Source: Phycisphaerales bacterium (lineage in GTDB: Bacteria > Planctomycetota > Phycisphaerae > Phycisphaerales > SM1A02). Taken from it: 64,000 bases of DNA. Each line of letters begins with the position of its first letter. Within the stretch, counting starts at the first letter, position 1. Shown here in pieces: positions 9,201 through 16,451 of this stretch. The stretch is from contig JAQWMQ010000039.1 in the NCBI GenBank assembly GCA_029246705.1, positions 16,274 to 80,273 of the forward strand. The letters run 5' to 3'. Both the position numbers and the translations under genes were made by a program. Under the pieces are notes generated by a model. It saw nothing but the letters and a program-made list of their open reading frames with translations, searched no databases and had not been told where the DNA came from.

Positions 9201-10850
9201 TCAATGCTCGGGAGCACCGAATTCCAGATCAAGATCGCTCTCCGAGATCCCCCGTGGCCCATGCGTGTCATCGGGTTCCTCGGTGGGATCGTCGGCGGGG
9301 AGCTCCAGTCGCATGAGGGTCCCGTTGGGGCCGGTGCTGATGCACTCAAGGGTGCCTCCATGCCGCTCGGCGATCCGCCGGCTGACCACGAGCCCCAGCC
9401 CGGTGCCTCGCTGGCCCTTGGTCGTCACGAAGGGCTCGAAGAGCCGCTCGCGCACCGTCGGGTCGATGCCCGATCCGGCATCCAGAACGTCGATCCTGAC
9501 CCGGCTGGACCCACTGTCGTAGCCGAGGAGCAGGGTGACCGTCGATTGCTTCGGGGAGCTGTCCGCGGCATTGGAGATCAGATTGATCAGGATCTGGAGA
9601 ATCGAGGCGGTATCGATCGGAATCGGCGGTACGCCGTCCTCGGGCTCGAACTTGATGTCGATCTGGGACCGACTGGTCAGGGCTTCCAGCATCTCCATTG
9701 CCTCGAGAATCACCGGTTCCACGGGCATCCGTTCGCGCTCGAGGGCCCGTTGGCGGGCAAAGCCGAGCATGTTCATGGTCAGGGCCTGGATGCGTTCGAG
9801 ATTTCGGGCGACGATCGGCCATCCTCGATCGGCGAGCTCGAGGTCCTTGCGTTCCAGGGCCAGCTGAACTGCGTCAGCACCACCCCTGAGGCCCTGGAGG
9901 ATGTTCTTGATGCCATGACTGATCGCAGCGACGGTTTCGCCCATGGCGGCAAGCCGTCCGCGCGTCAGGAGCTCCTGCATCAACTCCCCTCGCTCGGTTG
10001 CGAGTCCCGCCTGGGCCGTCAGTGCATGGAGGAGCTCGATGTCCTCTTGGCAAGGCATGCTTTCAGGGCTTGCAGTCGAGTAGCTCAGGCAGGCCACGCC
10101 ACACAGTCGGTCACCCGTGTTCAGTGGGCTCCCCATCAGCCATCGGGTTTCCCCAGCGTCCTCGCCCAATTGGTGTTCAGTCGCGAGAAGCGTGGAAAAG
10201 GGAGGCTCCTGGACGAGCCGGATCAGTGCCCGGTTGAGCCCGATGGGCCCCAGGTTCGAGTCATCTCGTCGGCGGGCCATGATGGTTGAAGCGTCACTTC
10301 CCCCGGAGCTGAAGATCATCAGGACCGCATGTTCTGCCGCAAAGGCATCAAGCAGCAGGTCCATGAAGGCTTCGAGGTATTGGTTCATCTCCAGATTGGA
10401 GACGGCCAGTTCGGTGGCTCGCATGAGCAGTGCAAGGCGGTCTCGACCATTCAGGCCGGGCTCTTGTTCGGCAGCGGGCGTTTCCAAGGGGCCCTTCCGC
10501 CTGATCACCTCAAGCCGTGCTGCCTCCGGCTCCGTCGCCCTGATGGGGATCGCGTCGGCCGGGGATTCATCGAAGAGAAGTACCGTCGATCCGCAGGCGA
10601 TCCGGTCGCCGCGTTCGAGGCGAGTCCTGCTTTCGATCCGGTTTCCGTTGACCAGCGTCCCGTTCTTCGAGTCCAGATCCCTGAGTAGCCATGTACCGCC
10701 ATCCGGGGTCAGTTCGGCGTGACGTCGGCTGACTTCATGGTCGGTGATCGGAAGGGCTTCCGTCGAGCGTCCGATCAACTGGGGTTCGTGATCGGGCAGT
10801 GCGTAGGTCGCACCTTCATCAGGGCCTTCGATCACATGCAGGAATCGCAA
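9201..10850 (-). CDS. FHA-GAF sensor histidine kinase
   Basis: A 549-residue soluble kinase without membrane segments. An N-terminal FHA phosphothreonine-binding domain (about 22-95; GRS, SRRH, SKNGTLVNG) is followed by a GAF-like sensory region (about 140-290). The dimerisation/phosphoacceptor helix has His312 in AAISHGIKN, and an HATPase domain follows (N box NLISNAADSS, G boxes DAGSGID and GTGLGL). It should phosphorylate a response regulator, but none is adjacent. FHA on a histidine kinase implies cross-talk with Ser/Thr kinases. The start is TTG at 10850, supported by GGAGG 9 nt upstream. The C-terminus is acidic and disordered. It is divergent from holA. Confidence 0.88.
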   Translation of the reverse strand: MRFLHVIEGPDEGATYALPDHEPQLIGRSTEALPITDHEVSRRHAELTPDGGTWLLRDLDSKNGTLVNGNRIESRTRLERGDRIACGSTVLLFDESPADAIPIRATEPEAARLEVIRRKGPLETPAAEQEPGLNGRDRLALLMRATELAVSNLEMNQYLEAFMDLLLDAFAAEHAVLMIFSSGGSDASTIMARRRDDSNLGPIGLNRALIRLVQEPPFSTLLATEHQLGEDAGETRWLMGSPLNTGDRLCGVACLSYSTASPESMPCQEDIELLHALTAQAGLATERGELMQELLTRGRLAAMGETVAAISHGIKNILQGLRGGADAVQLALERKDLELADRGWPIVARNLERIQALTMNMLGFARQRALERERMPVEPVILEAMEMLEALTSRSQIDIKFEPEDGVPPIPIDTASILQILINLISNAADSSPKQSTVTLLLGYDSGSSRVRIDVLDAGSGIDPTVRERLFEPFVTTKGQRGTGLGLVVSRRIAERHGGTLECISTGPNGTLMRLELPADDPTEEPDDTHGPRGISESDLDLEFGAPEH

Positions 10851-10859
10851 CGGGCTATG

Positions 10860-10864
10860 CCTCC
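10860..10864 (-). promoter_or_regulatory. Strong ribosome binding site deciding a TTG start
   Basis: The complement reads GGAGG, 9 nt before the TTG at 10850. No ATG or GTG in the frame lies at a better position, so this site supports TTG initiation of the FHA kinase. Confidence 0.65.
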
Positions 10865-10932
10865 AGAGGCTTCCGGCGCACCGGGATGCACCAATGCTAG
10901 CAGCGAAGAGCCCCTTTCCGGGTATCCCCGCT

Positions 10933-10938
10933 TACCAT
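10933..10938 (+). promoter_or_regulatory. Candidate leaderless -10 box (TACCAT) of holA
   Basis: TACCAT lies exactly 6 nt before the ATG at 10945, and no Shine-Dalgarno sequence precedes that ATG. This fits the TANNNT-N6-ATG pattern and supports 10945 as the start. Confidence 0.45.
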
Positions 10939-10944
10939 GTGCCC

Positions 10945-12006
10945 ATGCCTCGCAAGTCTGCAGCACCCATCAAGCCGCCCGACGCCTCGATGCGAATCGT
11001 GATCCTGCATGGACCCGAGATCTTCCTCCGAGCCGAGTACACCCGAAAACTGGCGGAGAGCCTGCGCGCCGAACACGGGGAGATCGAGCAGTTCGAGTTC
11101 GATGGCGGGCAAGCCACCCTTGCCGCGATCCTCGATGAACTTCGCAGCTGGGGCCTGATGCAGACCCACAAGCTGGTCATCCTCGACAACGCGGCAGAGT
11201 TCATGAAGGGGTCAGGGCATCGACCAGCCATGGAGCGCTACGCGGAAAGCCCCATGGCGGAGACCACCTTGCTCCTGAGATCACGCGAGTGGCGGCCGGG
11301 TAACTTCGACAAGGCGGTGAAGAAGGTCGGTTCGGTCATCAAGTGCGACGTGCCCCGCGATCACGAGGCCGTCGGCTGGTGCATCGGACGAGCCCGAAAG
11401 CACCATGAGGCTGAATTGGATCGGGATGCTGCGGATCTGCTCGTGGAGCGGATCGGTCCGATCCTTTCGCGGCTGGACACCGAACTCGCCAAGCTGGCGT
11501 CCTCCGCCCAGGCTGATGCGGTTGATGCTGCTGGTGCCGAGGTTCGCATCTCCAGGAAGACGGTGGTCGAACTCGTCGGATTGGGGCGCGAGGAGCAGGC
11601 CTGGCTCATCCAGGACACGGTCCTCAACGGCAGTTCCGGTGACGTGATCCGCAAACTGCATGCTCTCTATGAGGTTGGGCGGGCTCCCAGCGTCCTGCTG
11701 ATGTGGGCCATGCTGGACCTGACCCGAAAACTGCACGAAGCAGCTCGTAGGTGTGAACGCGGTGAGCCCCGTGCAAGCATTGCCAAGGCCCTCAAACTCT
11801 GGGGCCCTTCGGCCAGCGTCGTGCCCGAGGTCGCCCAACGAGTAGGCGGCCACCGGCTTGGGGCCATGCTCGGGGAATTGCTGGATCAGGACCACCGCAG
11901 CAAGACCGGGCGCATGCCTTCTCTCTCGGATGCCCCAGCCAATCGATCGGCGACCCTGCGGACTCTTGAATGTGCAGCAGTCCGATTGGCCGATAGTCTT
12001 CGTTGA
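10945..12006 (+). CDS. holA: DNA polymerase III delta subunit
   Basis: The 353-residue protein matches the HolA layout: an N-terminal AAA+-like domain (about 15-150) beginning RIVILHGPEIFLRAEYTRKL, with the degenerate nucleotide fold typical of delta, then a helical lid, and a C-terminal collar domain (about 230-350) with the family pattern of QAWLIQDTVLNGS and LLMWAMLDLTRKLHEAA. Delta opens the sliding clamp as part of the clamp loader in the replisome. ATG 10945 is preferred over an in-frame ATG at 10894 because conserved sequence begins soon after it and TACCAT is 6 nt upstream. The gene is followed by an 80-nt gap and a lipoprotein gene with its own ribosome binding site. Confidence 0.88.
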   Translation: MPRKSAAPIKPPDASMRIVILHGPEIFLRAEYTRKLAESLRAEHGEIEQFEFDGGQATLAAILDELRSWGLMQTHKLVILDNAAEFMKGSGHRPAMERYAESPMAETTLLLRSREWRPGNFDKAVKKVGSVIKCDVPRDHEAVGWCIGRARKHHEAELDRDAADLLVERIGPILSRLDTELAKLASSAQADAVDAAGAEVRISRKTVVELVGLGREEQAWLIQDTVLNGSSGDVIRKLHALYEVGRAPSVLLMWAMLDLTRKLHEAARRCERGEPRASIAKALKLWGPSASVVPEVAQRVGGHRLGAMLGELLDQDHRSKTGRMPSLSDAPANRSATLRTLECAAVRLADSLR

Positions 12007-12073
12007 GGCGAAAGATCCCCCATGTATGGGGACTTGTCGCCAGTACGGCGGGCCAGGATGGCCCCAAGGTCGC

Positions 12074-12078
12074 AGGAG
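12074..12078 (+). promoter_or_regulatory. Ribosome binding site fixing the lipoprotein start
   Basis: AGGAG lies 8 nt before the ATG at 12087. It selects that ATG over the in-frame TTG at 12003, which would overlap the end of holA and place 28 residues before the signal peptide. Confidence 0.6.
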
Positions 12079-12086
12079 CGCGCCGC

Positions 12087-13388
12087 ATGCCTCACCAGGA
12101 TGCCAGGATTTCAATCAACTTCGGATCATTCGCCACGCTGCTGTTCGCAGGGGTGGTTCTGTCGGTTTTTCCGGCGTGCAAGCCTCCCAGGGCGGTTTCC
12201 TACCAGCCCGCTGGTGGGCAGGTCGCGTCTGAAAGATCGCTCAAGGCTACCGAGCCCTTGAAAGCACCTGGTTTCGAGACCACTCGAGAGACCACGACGA
12301 CTGCTGACCTGGACCAGGGCAGCGAAACCGTGGACCAGATCAACGCCTTCCTCCTCAATGCACAGCAGGACCTCCTGACCCATCGGGCTCAGTCCAATGC
12401 CAACGCAGATCTGCCATCCACGGGTGAACCCATACCAGCCATGCGGATCGCCGGGCCGTCCACCAAACCTTTGTCAGGTCAGGACCTTGCCGAGCCTGCA
12501 TCGGAGCATGACGTTCCCGCCATTTCTCCCGACGCGACTGGCCCAGTTGAATTGGTCGAGCTGGTCGAGCTTTCCGCCCCTGGCGATGCGTCCGCGGTCG
12601 ATACCGATCCCTCGGTTGCCAAGGCTGAAGGCATGCCGGCGGATCCCATCAGCCCCTGGATCAAGTCGTTGCTGGCTTCGGCCTCCGAAAGTGACGCACC
12701 GCTGAAGCAGCATCTGACCCTGGCAATCGTCCTGGGCATGACCAGGCCTGATCAACCCTTTGAACCTGAAGGGCTCGCCGAGCTCACCGACCAGGAGCAG
12801 GATCTGGTCGGCATCGTCCACGAGCAGTTCCAAGCACTGGGACGGGAGCTCGAAGCAGGTGGTGACACCACGGACGTACTCGCGTCACTGGGCGCCTTGA
12901 TCGGCCAGGTGAAGGCCGAGCAGCCGTTCAAGATCAGCCGTCTGTCACTCTGCACGGGTGTCAAGGACTTCGGCGTGGTCGATGTCGTCGAACCGCCGAT
13001 CTTCGCCCCACGGGAGCGTGGTGGCTTCATCTGGTACCTGGAACTCGATGGCGTCCAGCCTCGACACGACGAGCAAGCCGGCACCTGGTACTACGAGTTC
13101 GACCTGCGGTTGGAGATGCTGACTCGTGACAGCGGTATCCCCGTCATCGCTCCCATCGAGGGAACGGTGCGACACACGGCATCCTCGGAAGTCAGCGATT
13201 TCTACCTCAGAGACCTCTTCGACATTCCCTCCGACCTGCAATTCGACTGGTACACCACGAAGCTCACCGTGATCGAACGATCCTCCGGCAGCCAGGCCCA
13301 GCGCAGCGCAGACCTGTTGTGGGTGCCCAATCTGGCTGCGGGTGATGCGCATCTGAAGCAGCACACCGCCGCTGCCTCGGTCGAGTGA
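12087..13388 (+). CDS. Predicted lipoprotein of unknown function
   Basis: A 433-residue protein with a type II signal peptide: hydrophobic stretch SFATLLFAGVVLSVFPAC, with the lipobox Cys at about residue 31. A low-complexity Ser/Thr/Pro/Glu-rich region follows (to about 190). A globular C-terminal half has FIWYLELDGVQPR and GTWYYEFDLRLEML, suggesting beta-sheet packing. I recognise no family. The protein would be anchored in the inner or outer membrane, facing the periplasm. It lies between holA and pyrB on the same strand, but neither neighbour suggests its role. The conserved-looking aromatic strands in the last 150 residues are where a distant homology search should focus. Confidence 0.6.
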   Translation: MPHQDARISINFGSFATLLFAGVVLSVFPACKPPRAVSYQPAGGQVASERSLKATEPLKAPGFETTRETTTTADLDQGSETVDQINAFLLNAQQDLLTHRAQSNANADLPSTGEPIPAMRIAGPSTKPLSGQDLAEPASEHDVPAISPDATGPVELVELVELSAPGDASAVDTDPSVAKAEGMPADPISPWIKSLLASASESDAPLKQHLTLAIVLGMTRPDQPFEPEGLAELTDQEQDLVGIVHEQFQALGRELEAGGDTTDVLASLGALIGQVKAEQPFKISRLSLCTGVKDFGVVDVVEPPIFAPRERGGFIWYLELDGVQPRHDEQAGTWYYEFDLRLEMLTRDSGIPVIAPIEGTVRHTASSEVSDFYLRDLFDIPSDLQFDWYTTKLTVIERSSGSQAQRSADLLWVPNLAAGDAHLKQHTAAASVE

Positions 13389-13417
13389 ACCACAGCCCCT
13401 TCCGGCCTGTCGGCTGG

Positions 13418-13423
13418 TAGCAT
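13418..13423 (+). promoter_or_regulatory. Candidate leaderless -10 box (TAGCAT) of pyrB
   Basis: TAGCAT lies 7 nt before the ATG at 13431 in the 42-nt gap after the lipoprotein gene. No ribosome binding site is visible. Confidence 0.4.
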
Positions 13424-13430
13424 TCCCTTC

Positions 13431-14354
13431 ATGGACAGCCTTGATGCACGAGACCTCCTCGGACTCGAGGGAATGGCTGCGGCTGAGATTCAGGCGATTC
13501 TCGACCGCGCCCGATCCCTGAAGACCAGCTGCCGTGGTGATGAACTCAACGGTCGGGTGGTTGCGAACATCTTCTTCGAGAATTCGACCCGAACCCGCTG
13601 CTCCTTCGAAGTCGCGGCGGTCCAGCTTGGTGCCCATCCGCTGAACCTCAGTGCCACCGGCTCCAGTGCCGCCAAGGGCGAATCCCTGGTGGACACGGCC
13701 AACAACATCGAAGCCATGGGCGTTGACGCACTGGTGGTCCGGACGGGTGCCAGTGGGGGTGCGGCTCTCGTGGCCAAGGCCTCGGGCATACCGGTGATCA
13801 ACGCAGGTGACGGTCGTCATGAACACCCGACCCAGGCACTCCTGGATCTCTTCGTCCTCCAGGAACGTCTCGGCTCCCTCGAGGGCAGGCGGGTTGCCAT
13901 CGTCGGGGACATCCTCAACTCCAGGGTTGCCCGCTCGAACCTGCATGGCCTCCTGGCCATGGGTGCCAGCGTGGTTCTGGTGGGGCCTCCGACGCTTCTG
14001 GACAGCTCCTTCGAATCGATCCACCCGACTGGCGGCAACGCAACGGTTGAGGTCTCGCACGATCTCGATGGCGTCCTGGAGGGTGTGGATGCGGTGATGA
14101 TGCTTCGGATTCAGCGTGAAAGGGCCTCAGGAGGCGCCATCAGCTCGGATTATCGGCGCTTGTACGGGCTTACGGCACAGCGCGCGCGCCGCATGCGTCC
14201 CGAACAGCTCATCCTCCATCCAGGCCCGGTGAACCGTGGTGTGGAGATGGATGCCTCGGTTTTGGATGACCTGGACAAAAATGCCGTTCTCGAGCAGGTA
14301 ACCGCTGGTGTTTTGGTCCGAAAGGCCGTTCTGATGCGTGCCATTCCTGTCTGA
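13431..14354 (+). CDS. pyrB: Aspartate carbamoyltransferase catalytic subunit
   Basis: The 307-residue enzyme joins carbamoyl phosphate and aspartate to give carbamoyl aspartate, the second step of pyrimidine synthesis. Carbamoyl-phosphate-binding STRTR (in FFENSTRTRCSFE), GDGRHEHPTQALLD and the HPGPVNRG motif near the C-terminus are all present, and the length equals the usual catalytic chain. No pyrI regulatory gene or pyrC follows, so the subunit may act as a bare trimer or pair with a distant partner. The start ATG at 13431 aligns with the expected N-terminus. The next gene is 216 nt away and belongs to the EPS locus. Confidence 0.95.
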   Translation: MDSLDARDLLGLEGMAAAEIQAILDRARSLKTSCRGDELNGRVVANIFFENSTRTRCSFEVAAVQLGAHPLNLSATGSSAAKGESLVDTANNIEAMGVDALVVRTGASGGAALVAKASGIPVINAGDGRHEHPTQALLDLFVLQERLGSLEGRRVAIVGDILNSRVARSNLHGLLAMGASVVLVGPPTLLDSSFESIHPTGGNATVEVSHDLDGVLEGVDAVMMLRIQRERASGGAISSDYRRLYGLTAQRARRMRPEQLILHPGPVNRGVEMDASVLDDLDKNAVLEQVTAGVLVRKAVLMRAIPV

Positions 14355-14534
14355 ACCGTCAAAAACTCGATTTTCCGTCCGAGAATGCGGGCTTTCTTCA
14401 ATTCAGCAGTGCTTCTATGCCGATTCTCCGCACTCGGGGCGGGTGTTTTCTGCGCTGAAGAACCCTCCCATCGAGGCTCCGGGCTGATGTAGTCCTGCAC
14501 CGGAGTTGTTGACTTTGATTCAGCGCGATCTTCC

Positions 14535-14553
14535 TGCCTGTTCAAGTCAGGCA
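14535..14553 (+). promoter_or_regulatory. Small hairpin upstream of the EPS export gene
   Basis: TGCCTG and CAGGCA pair around a 7-nt loop, ending 17 nt before the GTG start and just upstream of the ribosome binding site GGAG. It could be an operator or a leader hairpin. TTGACT at 14509-14514 resembles a -35 box, but no fitting -10 box was found. Confidence 0.3.
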
Positions 14554-14570
14554 CGAGCTTGGAGTAGACC

Positions 14571-16127
14571 GTGATCATTCGGAACCAGCCACAGCTTCGT
14601 CATCTGCTTGACCGTCTGTACTGTTGCATGGGGCTGATCGGTGTTCTCTTGTTCAGTGTCGGCTGTGAGGTCGACAACTACATGGACCCGAGCAAGACCG
14701 GATACTTCGAATTCGCACCAACAACCATTCCAGTTCTGGAACGGCTTGACGTGGTTGAAGTCGAGGAGCTTCCCTTCGGTGAGATCACTGAGCCCAATGC
14801 CGAGGATCTGATCCCGAGCAGCCTGCAATATCGACTGGCCCCCGGTGACGTCGTGAAGGCTGAGATCTACGAACTTGTTGCCGCCGGCCAGATGGATATC
14901 TCCATTCGCGTCGTCGACCAGGCGGGACAGATTCGCTTGCCAACCCTTGGAAACCTGCCTGCTGCAGGCCTGAGCCTCGAGGAACTCCAAAAGGAGATCG
15001 AAGATCGCCTGCGCGGGCTGATCACGGATCCTTTGGTGACCGTTGCGCTCGAATCAGGCCGTAGTTTCCAATTCACCATCTATGGTGCCGTTGAAGGTAC
15101 GGGGATGTATTCCCTGGACCGACCCGACTTCCGAGTGATGAACGCCCTGGCCCTGGCTGGAGGCACGATCCCGTCGACCCAGTATGTCTATGTGATCAGG
15201 GAGCTTGCACTCAACGAAATGGTGAAGCCGGATTTCAATCGAAATCGACCCGACGACGATGCCTCGTCAACCTCCGAGACGAAGCCCAAGAGCGACGATG
15301 AAATCGAAGCGCTCATCAAGCAACTTGAATCAAACGAAGGTTCCACCGACAGCAGCAGCGTCTCGCCGGGCGTGGTTGCCGGGCAGGACCCGCCCGTGGT
15401 CGACCTGGATGACGTCGAATCCGACCCACGGGCTCCAACCACGACCAGTGCCAGCAAGCCCGCTGCATCAGAAGAGCCAAGTCAGGCCACCCCTGAACGA
15501 TCCGCGATTTCCGGAAAGGGATTCCGCTACGACGATGAAAAGCGGGTCTGGGTCCCTGTCGGTGGCGGTCAACAGGAAGAGGAAATGCTGCTGCCCATCG
15601 CCGGAACCGATGGCAAGAGCCCCTCATACGCCACCAGGATCATTCAAATCGATTACCAGCGCCTGGCACGTGGTGACAGCAACCTCAATGTGGTCATTCG
15701 CCCTGCAGACCGCATCTACGTAGCGCCTCCTCTTACCGGGGTGGTCTACGTCGATGGTGAAATCGCCCGTCCCGGCGTCTACGCACTGCCGACCAGCGGT
15801 AAGTTGACGTTGAGCCGGCTCATCTCGGCCGCTGGCGGCCTGGGCCCGATCGCCATCCCGGAACGTGTCGACATGGTTCGCGTCGTCGCTTCTGACCGTG
15901 AAGCGGCCGTTCGCGTGAACCTTTCCGCGATTAGAAACCGTGCTGAGCCAGACATTTACATGCAGCCTGATGACCACGTCATCATCGGCACCAACTTCTG
16001 GGCTCAGCCCCTTGCGGTTGTAAGAAATGGCTTCCGTGCCAGTTATGGTTTCGGATTCCTGCTCGATCGAAACTTCGGTAACGACGTCTTCGGGGCACCC
16101 CCGGTCAATTATGTCGGTCCGAACTAA
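14571..16127 (+). CDS. Wza-like polysaccharide export lipoprotein
   Basis: A 518-residue outer-membrane lipoprotein with a signal sequence ending in FSVGC (Cys32). A polysaccharide-export (Poly_export) domain starts near 84 (YRLAPGDVVKAEIYE), followed by an SLBB-type beta-grasp region (about 165-215). A long polar, acidic insert (about 222-335) follows, then a second SLBB domain (about 385-470; VYVDGEIARPGVYALP). Such proteins form the outer-membrane exit channel for exopolysaccharide. The long disordered insert is unusual for Wza, which is about 380 residues. The start is GTG, supported by GGAG 8 nt upstream. It heads the EPS/exosortase gene set, separated from the next gene by a 324-nt structured gap. 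Confidence 0.9.
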   Translation: MIIRNQPQLRHLLDRLYCCMGLIGVLLFSVGCEVDNYMDPSKTGYFEFAPTTIPVLERLDVVEVEELPFGEITEPNAEDLIPSSLQYRLAPGDVVKAEIYELVAAGQMDISIRVVDQAGQIRLPTLGNLPAAGLSLEELQKEIEDRLRGLITDPLVTVALESGRSFQFTIYGAVEGTGMYSLDRPDFRVMNALALAGGTIPSTQYVYVIRELALNEMVKPDFNRNRPDDDASSTSETKPKSDDEIEALIKQLESNEGSTDSSSVSPGVVAGQDPPVVDLDDVESDPRAPTTTSASKPAASEEPSQATPERSAISGKGFRYDDEKRVWVPVGGGQQEEEMLLPIAGTDGKSPSYATRIIQIDYQRLARGDSNLNVVIRPADRIYVAPPLTGVVYVDGEIARPGVYALPTSGKLTLSRLISAAGGLGPIAIPERVDMVRVVASDREAAVRVNLSAIRNRAEPDIYMQPDDHVIIGTNFWAQPLAVVRNGFRASYGFGFLLDRNFGNDVFGAPPVNYVGPN

Positions 16128-16451
16128 ATCCAGATGGTTCTTCGCCCATCCCGCACCCACGTCTGAGACCCGCTTAGCTGTTTTCGGGCTAAGATGAAGC
16201 ACCTTCTTGAAGGGGTCTCAACACCAACGTGTCCTCTTCACGGCTCAGTATGAGCATTCCGGGACGTTGTCGAAAAGTCGGGAGGAAACCCGCACATTCG
16301 ACGATCCCCATGATTCCACGGTGCGTAGTCACCTCGGGTCGTGAGAGATCCCATGCTGAGAGAACGTCGTCCTGGAGCCTTCCTCGAGGCCTTGGATCGA
16401 TAACCAACAGGACAGGATGTCCAAGAGCCTTGGGGGACTCTGTTTGTCTTG
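16128..16451 (+). promoter_or_regulatory. Gene-free, highly structured leader upstream of the exosortase gene
   Basis: No credible gene lies in these 324 nt, but inverted repeats are dense. TGAGACCC (16164-16171) pairs with GGGTCTCA (16213-16220), enclosing CTTAGC/GCTAAG (16173-16193); CCTTC/GAAGG (16202-16213) is a competing or adjacent small arm. GGGA, GTCGAA and CGGG pair with CCCG, TTCGAC and TCCC in one long hairpin (16261-16308). GGACA/TGTCC (16410-16422) and CCAAG/CTTGG (16421-16433) are mutually exclusive. A final stem (16442-16461) places the ATG at 16452 in its loop. This could be a cis-acting RNA, a terminator/promoter region or protein-binding sites; no known riboswitch class was recognised. 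Confidence 0.4.
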
